Source of the DNA: Streptomyces sp. NRRL F-5123
Lineage (GTDB): Bacteria > Actinomycetota > Actinomycetes > Streptomycetales > Streptomycetaceae
DNA length: 64,000 bases
Reading direction: 5' to 3'
Assembly (NCBI RefSeq): GCF_000721495.1
Contig: NZ_JOHY01000020.1
Span: 33,622 to 97,621 of the forward strand
Shown: piece by piece, positions 16,041 through 24,840 of the stretch
Position numbering within the stretch: the first letter of the stretch is position 1
How the letters are laid out: each line of letters starts with the position of its first letter
The notes under the pieces: model-generated
Told to the model about the DNA's origin: nothing
Database searches by the model: none
The model's input: the letters and a program-made list of their open reading frames with translations, nothing else
Translations under genes and position numbers: made by a program

Positions 16041-17603
16041 CTATGGCTTCTCCGGCGGGCGCAACACAACGGCTGCGGCGGCAGCCGTGGCGATCAGGCC
16101 GACGGAGGCGATGACCAGCACGGTGGTGAAGCCCTGACCATAGGCCTCTCGTGCCGTACGCAGCAGTTCCTGCGCGGTTTCGGACGGGAGGCCGGCGGCA
16201 ACATTTTCGGCGCTGGAGAGCGATTCACCGACCGCTGCCCGCTGGGCCGGATCGAGATCTGACAGTGGGGGCAGACCGGTCCGGTACACGGCGCCAAGGA
16301 CGCTGCCCAGGACGGCGACACCGAGGCCGGCGCCGAGTTCGAAGGAGGTCTCCTGGATCGCGGCCGCCTCCCCCGAGCGCTCCGGCTGGGCGGCGCCCAT
16401 GATGGAGTCGGCACCGAGTGTCATCACGATGCCGGCACCGTATCCCGCGCCGAGCAGCGGGAGGAGCAGCACGCCGTAGTGGCCGGTGTCGCCGGTGGTG
16501 GCCATGGCGGAAAGGGCGGTGGCGAATAGGACGAGTGCTCCGGTGAGCGCCCACCGGTTGCCCCATCGGCTCGAGATCCCGGGTGCGGTGATCGCGCCGA
16601 TGGCGTTGGCGGCCGCGAGGGGCATCAGAGCGAGTCCGGCGCGCGGGGGTGTGTACTCACCCACCTGCTGCAGCCACTGGGTGAGGAAGAACAGCAGGGC
16701 GACGTAGGAGCCGAAGCAGCCGATCACGCACAGGGTGGCGGTGGTGAAGCGACGCTCGCTGAAGAGGGAGAAGTCGAGGAGCGGCTCGTCGATGCGTCGC
16801 TGGCGGCGTGCGAAACGGTGGAGCAGGAAGCTCCCGATGGCGGCCGCAGTGAGAATGGGCCGGTTCACGCCCGCGTGTTCGCCGGCCTGCTTGAGCGCGT
16901 AGACCACGCAGGCCAGGCCGATGACGGACAGCGCCACGCTTGCCAGGTCCCAGCGGCGGGGGACGGGATTCTTCGACTCGGGAATGACTCTGCCACCGAC
17001 GGCGAGCAGGACGACGACGATCGGAACGTTGATCAGGAAGACCGCACCCCAGCCCCATCGCGCGGTGACCAGACCGCCGACCAGCGGGCCGATCGTGGCG
17101 CCGACACTGTGGGCGGAAGTCCAGATCCCGATGGCGAAGGCGCGCTCGCGGTCGTCGGTGAAGACGACCCTGATGATCGCCACTGTGGATGCCATGATCA
17201 TGGCGGCGCCGATTCCGAGCGCGGCCCGCGCCGCGATGAGCTGCGCCGTCGAGGTGGAGAAGGCCGCCGCCGCCGAGGCCAGTCCGAAAACGGCGAACCC
17301 GCTGAGCACCATGCGGCGCCGACCGAGGCGGTCGCCGAGCGTGCCGCAGGTGACGAGCAGGGCCGCGAGCGTGAGCGAGTAGACATCGACAATCCACAGC
17401 AGTCCCGAGGGCGTGGGATTGAGTTCCCGGCTCATGCTGGGCACGGCGACGTGCAGCACGGTGAGGTCGATGCCGCACAGCAGCAGGCTTCCCGACACCA
17501 CGGCAAGCACCAGCCACCGCCGTTTGGACGGGGCCTGAGAAGGCCCCGTGTTTTCCGTCTTGCCGGTCACCCGCACCGGTGACGGTGCCTCCCTTTTTGA
17601 CAT
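16041..17603 (-). CDS. MFS drug exporter, DHA2 (EmrB/QacA) type
   Basis: A 520-aa, probably 14-helix proton-driven exporter. DHA2 marks include LDLTVLHVAVP-like residues in helix 1 (GIDLTVLHVAVPSM), the A motif GDRLGRRRMVLSG, and motif C-like GATIGPLVGGLVTARWGWGAVFLINVP. The start is uncertain: the ATG at MSKREAP was taken, and the frame is open 21 codons further. It is divergent from an HxlR regulator that probably represses it. Both lie inside the IS-bounded cassette, suggesting acquisition as a resistance or tolerance unit. Substrate unknown. Confidence 0.9.
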   Translation of the reverse strand: MSKREAPSPVRVTGKTENTGPSQAPSKRRWLVLAVVSGSLLLCGIDLTVLHVAVPSMSRELNPTPSGLLWIVDVYSLTLAALLVTCGTLGDRLGRRRMVLSGFAVFGLASAAAAFSTSTAQLIAARAALGIGAAMIMASTVAIIRVVFTDDRERAFAIGIWTSAHSVGATIGPLVGGLVTARWGWGAVFLINVPIVVVLLAVGGRVIPESKNPVPRRWDLASVALSVIGLACVVYALKQAGEHAGVNRPILTAAAIGSFLLHRFARRQRRIDEPLLDFSLFSERRFTTATLCVIGCFGSYVALLFFLTQWLQQVGEYTPPRAGLALMPLAAANAIGAITAPGISSRWGNRWALTGALVLFATALSAMATTGDTGHYGVLLLPLLGAGYGAGIVMTLGADSIMGAAQPERSGEAAAIQETSFELGAGLGVAVLGSVLGAVYRTGLPPLSDLDPAQRAAVGESLSSAENVAAGLPSETAQELLRTAREAYGQGFTTVLVIASVGLIATAAAAAVVLRPPEKP

Positions 17604-17692
17604 ACGCTCAACTTCAGGGAGAACCAATGCTCCTGACAAGTACGGTCTTTGATGTTCCCTAGGCACATTCTGTATACCAATGGAGGTCAGCA
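17604..17692. promoter_or_regulatory. Divergent promoter of exporter and HxlR genes
   Basis: On the plus strand TTGATG and TATACC are spaced by 18 bases, ending about 15 bases before the HxlR ribosome site GGAGG. A central CCTAGG palindrome, flanked by TGT and ACA (TGTTCCCTAGGCACA), is a candidate HxlR site. Base composition is distinctly lower in GC than neighbouring intergenic DNA. Confidence 0.45.
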
Positions 17693-18058
17693 GTGCGTTC
17701 TGGCGTCGAGGACGTTCCGGAGGAATGTGCGGTCGAGTTCGCCATGGAAATACTCGGGGGTCGTTGGAAGCTGGCCGTGCTCAAACAGCTGGTCTCGGGC
17801 ACTCACCGGTTCGGTGAACTGAGGCGCGCGCTGCCGGGTGTCACCTCGCGCATGCTGACCCGCCAGCTGCGGGAACTGGAGGCCGACGGCCTGGTGACAC
17901 GCACCGTGTATGCCGAGGTGCCGCCGAGGGTCGAGTACGCACTCACCGAGGTCGGGCACAGCTTGGAGTCCATTACCGACGAGCTGGATAAATGGGGCCG
18001 CTGGTACCGCGAGACGATACGCCGCGAGGCACCCTTCGACCTTCGTCCCACGGCGTGA
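17693..18058 (+). CDS. HxlR family winged-helix regulator
   Basis: A 121-aa regulator starting at GTG after GGAGG. The family core is clear: CAVEFAMEILGGRWKLAVL, FGELRRALPGVTSRMLT, RQLRELEADGLVTRTVY and PPRVEYALTEVG. Cys12 is at the position used for thiol sensing in some members (for example QorR or HypR), so it may respond to electrophiles or disulfide stress. It is divergent from, and probably controls, the DHA2 exporter. Confidence 0.92.
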   Translation: MRSGVEDVPEECAVEFAMEILGGRWKLAVLKQLVSGTHRFGELRRALPGVTSRMLTRQLRELEADGLVTRTVYAEVPPRVEYALTEVGHSLESITDELDKWGRWYRETIRREAPFDLRPTA

Positions 18059-18150
18059 TCCGGCGCGAAGGCCGAGGGAACCGGCGTCACAGCGTCGTGC
18101 ACATCTCCTTGTGGGCGAGGCGCGGTGCCCGCGTCCGCGCGTCCCCCGGA

Positions 18151-18189
18151 TCGGGCCGACACGTCCACGCCGGACGGGTAGACAAGCAT
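18151..18189 (-). pseudogene. IS5-family transposase, N-terminal fragment
   Basis: The ATG and first ~12 codons read MLVYPSGVDVSAR, a beginning I recall for the same IS5-group transposases whose C-terminus lies at 15733-15898. Homology ends there and the frame runs into unrelated sequence. The ~95 bases between this ATG and the right inverted repeat would be the element's own left end. Confidence 0.6.
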
Positions 18190-18311
18190 GCGAAGCCTCT
18201 GGTGGAGACGGTTCTCTTGGTCGAAAACCCATCTGTCGGGGGCTTCACTTCGTTGTCACCCCAACTGTGCAGCATCAGCAGGTTGGAAAAGGCTCATTGG
18301 CCCATGAGGCG

Positions 18312-18956
18312 TCATTGGCCGAGATTCAGAACCTCGTCGTCCGCGTGCGTGCCGAACTCGGCGACGCGCACCTCCGCAATGTGCTCGTACCGGTTGATCC
18401 GGTCGGTCCACTCCGCGTCGACGCCGAACGCCACTTGCGCGAAGCCCACCTGCCCGATGGCCTCGGCAAGGCCGGGATCGCCAGGGGCCAGCAGCCGCAC
18501 CGGCGCGTCAAGCGCCACGGTGTGCGGCGGCACGAAGTACTCGTCCGGCAGAACGGTGCGCGCATGGACGAGCGCGCCGACAGCGACAACCGAGCCGGCC
18601 CCCAACCGTGCGCGCTGCAGGACCGTCGCCGCGGTCGCCACGTAGACGCATCTGCCGACCTCGCAGCCCAGCAGCGTGGCGTGCGGCCCCACGAAGACGT
18701 GGTCGCCGACAAGCACCGGCTGATCGCCGGCGACCGCAGACCCGCGCAACACCGCGTTCTCGCAGATCACCGCCGCCTCTCCGACCTCGATCCGAGACCC
18801 CTCGGCATCGAGCACCGCACCGTACATCACCCGCGCCCTCGGCCCCACGCGGACATCACCGACCAGCGTGGCCGTCGGGGCGATGTAAGCGGTGGGATGG
18901 ACCTGCGGTTCATGCCCGCGATGCCGGATGCGGATTCCCTGCGGTTCAGCGATCAT
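18312..18956 (-). CDS. Left-handed beta-helix (gamma carbonic anhydrase-like) protein
   Basis: A 214-aa hexapeptide-repeat protein: repeated [LIV]-G-x-x pattern from about residue 20 to 150 (PTATLVGDVRVGPRARV, VLVGDHVFVGPHATLLGCEVG). Overall layout is that of gamma carbonic anhydrases. At positions that normally supply the three zinc-binding His (in family sequences typically IHG, GHxA and LHGC) this protein reads VLRGS, GPHA and TLLGC. At least two ligands therefore seem lost, and it may be non-catalytic or bind another ligand. Start chosen at MIAEPQGIRIRHRG; the frame extends upstream without a good ribosome site. The IS-like cassette ends 16 bases past the stop. Confidence 0.75.
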   Translation of the reverse strand: MIAEPQGIRIRHRGHEPQVHPTAYIAPTATLVGDVRVGPRARVMYGAVLDAEGSRIEVGEAAVICENAVLRGSAVAGDQPVLVGDHVFVGPHATLLGCEVGRCVYVATAATVLQRARLGAGSVVAVGALVHARTVLPDEYFVPPHTVALDAPVRLLAPGDPGLAEAIGQVGFAQVAFGVDAEWTDRINRYEHIAEVRVAEFGTHADDEVLNLGQ

Positions 18957-19250
18957 GAGCGGATTCTCGCCCGACCGACCACGAGCATGCTGGCAGATTT
19001 CCGACATCGCGTTCGCCGAGACATGTGCCATCCGCGATCTGCGGCACTACATGACGACCGGGACCGGCTCGCGTGATCGTGTCACGAGCTCTACGGGAGT
19101 ACAGGTCGGACCGGCCTGGTCGAGCGGGCACGCGTGGGTGATCTGCCGGGGAGCGGCCCGGCAATGTACGGCGGTGCTAGTGTCGATCCGTTTCCCACCC
19201 GCCGTCCGGGCATCCTCGGATCACGGGGGGAACGTGACGGAGCGCGCACG

Positions 19251-20513
19251 ATGACTGCCGAGGAACAGACCGCGGCGCATGCGACACCGACGGCTGCCGG
19301 CCCGGTCCGGGACGGCTCGACCGCACCAGAGGATCCAGGCGGACCGGGGAAGTCCGGACGGTGGCCGGCCACAGCGGTCTTCTTTCTCAACGGGCTCACG
19401 CTGTCGACGTATGTCGTCCGGCTGGCATCGCTGAAGAGCAAGCACCATCTGAGCGACGGGCAACTCGGGCTCATCGGCATGGTTTTCGCCGTGGCGGCCA
19501 TCGCCTCCATGCAGGGCGTGGGCCCCCTGGCGGCGCGGATCGGGACGCGGCCGGTGCTGCGCACCTCGCTCGTCGTCATGCCCGTGCTGCTGGCGCTTGT
19601 CGGCCTGGTGGGCGGAGTTGCCGAACTCGTGGTGGTCGTCATGGCGCTCGGCGCCGTGCACGGCGCCACCGACGCGGCCATGAACACGCACGCCGTCACC
19701 GTCCAACAGCGCGTCGGACGTCCCATACTCAACGGCTGCCACGCCGCATGGAGCATCAGCGCGGTCGTGGCCTCACTCGCCACGGCTGCCCTGGAACGTG
19801 CGGGCGTCTCGTTCGCCACGCACCTCGCCGTAGCCGCCGCCGTGCTCATGGCGGGAGGGCTGCTGCTGGGACGGCTGTTGGTGGAGACCGGCACGCGCGA
19901 CCGCGCCCCCACGTCCATGCCCGCACAGCGCCACCGAGGCCGACGCGGAGGCTGGAGCCGCCAGGTCGTGGCACTCGGCCTGACGGGCACCGCGCTGATG
20001 GTCTGCGAAGGCGCCGCCCTCGGGTGGAGCGCGATCTTCCTCCACGACTCCCGGGGCGCGTCACTCGGCCTCGCGGCGACGGCCGTGACCGCCTACACCG
20101 GCGCTCAGGCGGTCGGCCGGGTGATCGGCGACCGCTTGACCCTCCGCTACAGCGCCCCTGCCCTTTTCCGTACCGGCGGCCTCGTCGCGGCATGCGGCCT
20201 GGCGACGGCGCTGCTTTCGCCGAACCCGGCCACGGCCATCGGCGGGTTCGCGGTCGCGGGCGCGGGCGCCTCGGTCCTGATACCGCTGGCCTACAGCGCG
20301 GCCGGGCAGGCAGAGGCGGACGGCCCGGAAGCCGCCGCGCTCATCTCCCGATTCACCACCTTCACCTACGCGGGGATCCTGTTCGGCCCCGCCGTGATCG
20401 GCTGGGCCGCCGAGTTCGCCGGCCTGACCTGGACGCTCGCCGCGCTGATCCCCGTGCTGTGCGGTGTCGCACTCCTGCGCCCACTGCCGAGCCGCCCACA
20501 GCACAACCGGTGA
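19251..20513 (+). CDS. MFS transporter (YbjJ/fucose-permease-like)
   Basis: A 420-aa, 12-helix major facilitator. After a polar 35-residue N-terminus the first helix is FFLNGLTLSTYVVRLASLK. GMVFAVAAIASMQGVGPLAARIGTRPVL corresponds to the loop 2-3 motif. Repeated glycine-rich helices follow, including GAVHGATDAAMNTHAVTV, a signature of the YbjJ-like subgroup. Substrate unknown. Divergent from the LbH protein; ATG chosen with GGAG upstream. Confidence 0.87.
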   Translation: MTAEEQTAAHATPTAAGPVRDGSTAPEDPGGPGKSGRWPATAVFFLNGLTLSTYVVRLASLKSKHHLSDGQLGLIGMVFAVAAIASMQGVGPLAARIGTRPVLRTSLVVMPVLLALVGLVGGVAELVVVVMALGAVHGATDAAMNTHAVTVQQRVGRPILNGCHAAWSISAVVASLATAALERAGVSFATHLAVAAAVLMAGGLLLGRLLVETGTRDRAPTSMPAQRHRGRRGGWSRQVVALGLTGTALMVCEGAALGWSAIFLHDSRGASLGLAATAVTAYTGAQAVGRVIGDRLTLRYSAPALFRTGGLVAACGLATALLSPNPATAIGGFAVAGAGASVLIPLAYSAAGQAEADGPEAAALISRFTTFTYAGILFGPAVIGWAAEFAGLTWTLAALIPVLCGVALLRPLPSRPQHNR

Positions 20514-20625
20514 CGAGCGTCGGGACGAGCGTCTCGTCCGCCCACCAACCGCTGGGGCCGTCGGCCCGGGTCTGTACGGTTCGCTGCACAGAGTCGGGTC
20601 CTGGGCGTGCGCTAGCCTCGGCCCG

Positions 20626-21336
20626 GTGGCGAACGTCGTGGGCACGATCGAGCAGCTGTGGCGGTACCCGATCAAGTCGACCGGCGGCGAGAAGCTCAGG
20701 AGCGTCGAGGTCGACGCGCGGGGCGTCAGGGGCGACCGGCTGTTCGCAGTCCGCGATGCGGAGGGCAAGTTCGGTTCCGGGAAGAGCACCCGGCGTTTCA
20801 GGCGCATGGATGGCCTCCTGCACCTGAGCTCCCGCTACACGGACGATGCCGACGAGCCGGAACTGATGGACCAGCACGGCCGACCTGTAGCCGACGCCAC
20901 GGCTTTCGTTCGCGCCTACCTCGGCCGAGACGACGTCGAGGTGGCCCGCGAGGGCGATGTCTCGCACTTTGACCAACTGCCGCTCAGCATCCTGACCACT
21001 GCCACCCTCGACTGGGTCCGCCGGGCAGTACCGGACGTGCCCATCGACGAACGTCGGTTCCGGCCGAACATCCTCGTGCGCACCCCGCCCGGCACTCCAC
21101 CGTTCGTCGAGGACGACTGGTTCGGACGCAAGGCCCGTATCGGAGGCACCCTGCGCATTGAACTCGTGCGCTCCAGCGAGCGTTGCGTGATGACCAACCA
21201 GGCGCAGCAGGACCTGCCCCACTCGCCGCTGGTCCTCAAAGCCATCGCTGCGGCGCACGACAACCGGCTCGACGCGCTCGCCAGGGTGGTCGACGCCGGG
21301 CAAGCCCGGCTGGGGGATGCTCTCGCACTCGAATAG
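20626..21336 (+). CDS. MOSC domain-containing protein
   Basis: A 236-aa molybdenum-cofactor sulfurase C-terminal-type protein. The N-terminal barrel (LWRYPIKSTGGEKLRSVEV, then GVRGDRLFAVRD) is followed by the MOSC core (FRPNILVR, ERCVMTN). Cys in ERCVMTN is the conserved putative sulfur carrier or Mo ligand. GTG start with TAGCCT six bases upstream and no ribosome site suggests a leaderless mRNA. Possibly involved in Mo-enzyme or N-hydroxylated compound reduction. Confidence 0.87.
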   Translation: MANVVGTIEQLWRYPIKSTGGEKLRSVEVDARGVRGDRLFAVRDAEGKFGSGKSTRRFRRMDGLLHLSSRYTDDADEPELMDQHGRPVADATAFVRAYLGRDDVEVAREGDVSHFDQLPLSILTTATLDWVRRAVPDVPIDERRFRPNILVRTPPGTPPFVEDDWFGRKARIGGTLRIELVRSSERCVMTNQAQQDLPHSPLVLKAIAAAHDNRLDALARVVDAGQARLGDALALE

Positions 21337-21554
21337 CGATGCGGCGCGGGAGCGCCCTCGCCCGGCGGCCACCGATCGCTTCGGAACAACTCGTCCAGCG
21401 TGCCTCGGCGCACCCTCGCGGCGAACGGCACGTCCGTCACCCACCTCCCGGGCAGCCGACAGGCACCGGCCGCGGTTGACCGGGGCGGGCGGGCCGTCCA
21501 TCCTGATCAACCCCACCGCCCGCCGCGGAACGACCTGCCCCGGAGCTGACCGAC

Positions 21555-22127
21555 ATGGCTGACGTGAACGCGCCCGACCCCGTCACCCGCGACGTTCTCG
21601 CGGTCTTCGAGAACGTGCGGTTCCGGCTGTTCGAGCGGCTGGAGGGCCTGACCGACGCGGAGTACCTCTGGGAGCCGGTCGACGGCTGCGTCAGCATCCG
21701 GCCCGGCGACGACGGGGTCTTCCGCGTCGCCACGCTGTTCCCGGAGTCGGGTCCGGACGAACCGGATCCCTTCACGACGATCGCCTGGCGCATCTGGCAC
21801 ATCGGCAACCTCTGCCTGCGCGGCTACGTGATCCACTTCTTCGAGGACGTTCCCGCGCTCGGCGACCGCCACGAGTGGCCGGGCACCGCGAAGGAGGGCG
21901 TCCGGGCGCTGGCCGAGGACTGGGAGCACTTCGTCTCCCGTGTCGCGGCCCTCGGCGACGAGCGGCTCCTGGCGCCGATCGGCATGGGCCCCGGCGGTTG
22001 GGCCGACGAGACCTATCTGAAGCTCGCGCTGCACGCCCTGAAAGAGGTCACCCATCACGGCGGCGAGATCGGCCTGCTGCGGGACCTGTACCTGCGCGAC
22101 CCGCGCGACCTGCCCGGAGGCGCCTGA
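21555..22127 (+). CDS. DinB family protein
   Basis: A 190-aa four-helix protein of the DinB/YfiT superfamily, usually metal-dependent thiol transferases or hydrolases. Metal-binding His candidates are in IAWRIWHIGN and LKEVTHHGGEIGLLRDLY. Typical openings VRFRLFERLEGLTDAEYLWEP are present. Function not predictable beyond the fold. A tandem-repeat hairpin follows. Confidence 0.87.
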   Translation: MADVNAPDPVTRDVLAVFENVRFRLFERLEGLTDAEYLWEPVDGCVSIRPGDDGVFRVATLFPESGPDEPDPFTTIAWRIWHIGNLCLRGYVIHFFEDVPALGDRHEWPGTAKEGVRALAEDWEHFVSRVAALGDERLLAPIGMGPGGWADETYLKLALHALKEVTHHGGEIGLLRDLYLRDPRDLPGGA

Positions 22128-22172
22128 TCCGGTGGTGGGCGGCCTCTTCCGGCGGCCGGGGCGCGGACGGCA

Positions 22173-22255
22173 TCGCGCGCCGGTACGGAGGGCGTCGCGC
22201 GCCGGTACGGAGGGCGTCGCGCGCCGGTACGGAGGGCGGGCCCCCGTACCGGCGC
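22173..22255. terminator. Three 22-bp tandem repeats ending in a strong hairpin
   Basis: Three exact consecutive copies containing GCGCCGGTACGGAGGGCG occupy 22173-22238. The last copy forms a perfect 12-bp stem with CCGTACCGGCGC at 22244-22255. Located between convergent genes, it is well placed as a bidirectional terminator; each repeat copy could in turn pair with the same distal arm. Confidence 0.75.
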
Positions 22256-22270
22256 GGTGGAAGGGCCTGG

Positions 22271-23632
22271 TCAGCCGTGGGAGCCGGGTTCGGCCTTCTG
22301 GGCGGCGGGCTCCTCCGCCGGAGGGGCCGGGTCCGGGGTGCGGGCGGGGGGCGGGACCTCGACGCCCGCGCTCGCGAGGACGCCGGAGCGCGGGAGCAGC
22401 GGGCCCGCCAGCGCCGTGGTCACGAGGGCCATGATCACCATCATGGTGAACATCTGGCTGTCCAGGACGCCCAGTTGGACGGCCACGTTGAGGATGATCA
22501 GCTCGGTCAGGCCGCGGGTGTTCATCAGCAGGCCGAGCGCGCGCGACTCCGTCCACGACAGGCCGAAGACGCGGGCCGGGCCGATCGCGCCGAGGAGTTT
22601 GCCGAGGCAGGCGACGGCGACGATGGCCAGCAGCTCGACGTACTGGCGGCCGCCGAGTCCGTTGATGTCGACGCCGAGGCCGGTGACGATGAAGAAGACC
22701 GGCAGCAGCACCGTACTGACGTTGTCCAGCGGCTTGCGCAGGTGCTCGGTCAGCTCGCGGGCGGGCTCGCGCGGCATGATGAAGCCGAAGAGGAACGCGC
22801 CGAAGATCGCGTGGATGCCGATCCAGGTCGTGGCGTAGGCGGAGAGGAAAGCACCCGAGGCGAGCATCACCAGCAGCTCGCGCCATTTGCGGCGGGCGGC
22901 GAAGAAGCCCACCAGGCGGGCCAGCGCGGGCTTGATCACGAAGAACATCAGCGCGACGTAGACGGCGCTCAGCGACAGCACCTGCGCGAGGTCGCGCGGG
23001 CTGCCCGAGGTCACCAGCGCGGAGACGTACGCGAGCATGCACCACGCGAGGATGTCGTCCACGGCGGCGCTGGCCAGCGCCAGCGTGCCCACCCGGGTGT
23101 GGCCGAGGTTGCGGTCGGTGATGATGCGGGCGAGCACCGGGAAGGCGGTCACGGACATCGCGGCGCCCATGAAGGTGGAGAAGGTGGTGAAGGAGATGTG
23201 GTGCCCGGCCACGGTGTTGTGGTGCGGGTAGAGGAAGACGGCGACGAGCACGCCGAGCCCGAAGGCACACGCGATCGACGACATCGACACGGCCGCGGCG
23301 AGCCCACGGTGCGGACGCAGGATGCGCTTCTCGAACTCCCACCCCACCATGAACATGAAGAGGGCGAGCCCGACTTGCGACACCGCGGAAAGCATCGGGC
23401 GCGAATCGACGGGGAAGAGTTTGTGCGTCAGGTCGCCGGGGAACTGCCCGAGAACGCTCGGCCCGAGAACGATACCGGCGAGCACCTCGGCCATGACGAC
23501 GGGCTGCCGAAACCGCGGCGCAATGCCGCCGAGGGCGAGGCCGACCAGCAGCACGAAGGCGATACCGGCCATCATGATGGCGATTTGTAAATCGGCGTGC
23601 GGGGCGAGCGAATGCAGCGCGACGTTCGTCAT
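22271..23632 (-). CDS. CPA2 family cation:proton antiporter, TTA-containing
   Basis: A 453-aa Kef/NapA-type monovalent cation/H+ antiporter in the membrane. Recognisable segments are GLALGGIAPRFRQPVVMAEVLAGIVLGPSVLG, ALFMFMVGWEFEKRIL and SVTAFPVLARIITD followed by ASAAVDDILAW, where the paired Asp would bind the ion. Start at MTNVALHSLAPH, set by GAGGAGA; the longer frame lacks a site. Codon 15 is TTA (23588-23590), so expression is probably bldA-dependent. A polar Pro-rich tail of ~35 residues is not part of the transport domain. Confidence 0.9.
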   Translation of the reverse strand: MTNVALHSLAPHADLQIAIMMAGIAFVLLVGLALGGIAPRFRQPVVMAEVLAGIVLGPSVLGQFPGDLTHKLFPVDSRPMLSAVSQVGLALFMFMVGWEFEKRILRPHRGLAAAVSMSSIACAFGLGVLVAVFLYPHHNTVAGHHISFTTFSTFMGAAMSVTAFPVLARIITDRNLGHTRVGTLALASAAVDDILAWCMLAYVSALVTSGSPRDLAQVLSLSAVYVALMFFVIKPALARLVGFFAARRKWRELLVMLASGAFLSAYATTWIGIHAIFGAFLFGFIMPREPARELTEHLRKPLDNVSTVLLPVFFIVTGLGVDINGLGGRQYVELLAIVAVACLGKLLGAIGPARVFGLSWTESRALGLLMNTRGLTELIILNVAVQLGVLDSQMFTMMVIMALVTTALAGPLLPRSGVLASAGVEVPPPARTPDPAPPAEEPAAQKAEPGSHG

Positions 23633-24138
23633 GTGAGCGGATCTCCTCAGGAGGCCGCCGAACCGCGCGGGCCGCGCGGCTCCGGCGGGAGCGGTCACAG
23701 CGGTCGTGATGCCCACCAGGCGCTACGGGCAGCCTGGTTGAGAACACAAGGGACGGGCGCGGCGGCGTGCGGGCACGCGCTGGCCTAAATGTGGCGCCAG
23801 GACACTGGGCGAGGATGACTGTCCTCCGGACCTCTCCGGAGGCAGCGAGTGTAATTTGCCAGAGGCGCGGGCGTCTACGATTACCCGGGCAGGGGAAATT
23901 CCCCCGGACGACGGCGGATTCACGCCAGAGCGGACACCGCAGGCCGGAACGGGTGCGTGTGAGGTGTTATCCCGCGTTTCATGAATTCCTCACACCCGAC
24001 GGTGAATTCATCACATCGAGCGGATGAATCCACCCGGCGGCCCGGCCGTCCCGCCATCCCGTAGAAGTCGTGAACGATGGCATCCGGACCCTCCCGGCCC
24101 CGGCCACCCCCGACCTGACGCACCCAAGGAACACCCCC
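23633..24138. promoter_or_regulatory. Divergent intergenic region with 21-bp-spaced direct repeats
   Basis: About 500 bases between antiporter and pentapeptide genes with no convincing gene. GAATTCCTCACACC (23983) and GAATTCATCACATC (24004) are direct repeats exactly 21 bases apart, two helical turns. They also create the inverted pair ATGAATTC/GAATTCAT. This local AT-rich patch is a candidate operator/promoter for one of the flanking genes. Confidence 0.45.
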
Positions 24139-24822
24139 GTGGACACCCGCCGCTTCGGCGCGATCACCGTGACCTTGCCGAACCTGGACTCGTTCGGCGC
24201 CACCCTGACCGACGTCCCCCACCTCGGCACCACCCACGATGCGATCGAGGCCTTCCGGTACGCCGACGAGCGGCTACGCGATCTCGACCTGACGGCTACG
24301 CGCTTGGTCGGCGGCCGACTCGAAGGTGTCCGGGCCGACCGCGTGCGACTTGACGAGGCGCGCCTCCACGCGGTCGAGTTCACCAACTGCACCTTCGACG
24401 CCCTGCGCTGCGCGCGCGGCAAGTTCAGCCGCGTGCTCTTCCGCGACTGCACGCTCATCGGCGCCGCCTTCGAGGAGTGCACCTTCGACAACGTGCTCTT
24501 CGAGGGCTGCCGCCTCGACTACGCCACCGTGGCCGGGGCCCGCGCCACCGGCCCCCTCGTCTTCACCGGATCCTCCCTCAGCGAGGCCGAGTTGACCGGC
24601 AACGAGTTTGCCGGGGAAACCGCTGTCCACCACTGCACCCTGCACCGGACTGCCTTCCGGAGCGGCAACTACCGCGGGACCGATCTGCGGGGGAGCGGGC
24701 TGGACGCGCTGGTCGGGGGCGCGAACCTGACCGGCGCCGTCGTCAGCTCCGGTCAGGAGCCGCAGCTCGCGCGGGCGGTGCTGGCCGACCTCGGGCTCAG
24801 CGTCTCCGGGGAGGAGGTGTGA
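24139..24822 (+). CDS. Pentapeptide repeat protein
   Basis: A 227-aa right-handed quadrilateral beta-helix protein. Repeats of A(D/N)LxX type run from about residue 45 to 200 (RLRDLDLTATRLVGGRLEGV, TFDNVLFEGCRLDYATV, YRGTDLRGSGLDALVGGANLTG). GTG start chosen with AAGGA upstream; an earlier in-frame GTG at 24070 has none. Some relatives protect DNA gyrase by mimicking DNA, but most have no known role. Confidence 0.87.
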   Translation: MDTRRFGAITVTLPNLDSFGATLTDVPHLGTTHDAIEAFRYADERLRDLDLTATRLVGGRLEGVRADRVRLDEARLHAVEFTNCTFDALRCARGKFSRVLFRDCTLIGAAFEECTFDNVLFEGCRLDYATVAGARATGPLVFTGSSLSEAELTGNEFAGETAVHHCTLHRTAFRSGNYRGTDLRGSGLDALVGGANLTGAVVSSGQEPQLARAVLADLGLSVSGEEV

Positions 24823-24840
24823 GCGGGGAGGGTTCGCGGG

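Larger units (their letters stand above)
15720..18296. mobile_element. IS5-type element remnant carrying passenger genes (mobile insertion cassette-like)
   Basis: The ends are 12-bp perfect inverted repeats (TGAGCCTTTTCC at 15720-15731 and its complement at 18285-18296). Inside the right end lies the N-terminus of an IS5-group transposase (MLVYPSGVDVS), and inside the left end the C-terminus of the same family (NRSHAKIRALVEQ...LVQAVLTLHL), both on the minus strand. The middle of the transposase is missing. In its place are a DHA2 exporter gene and a divergent HxlR regulator. I saw no clear target-site duplication. Transfer as a unit needs a transposase in trans. Confidence 0.72.
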
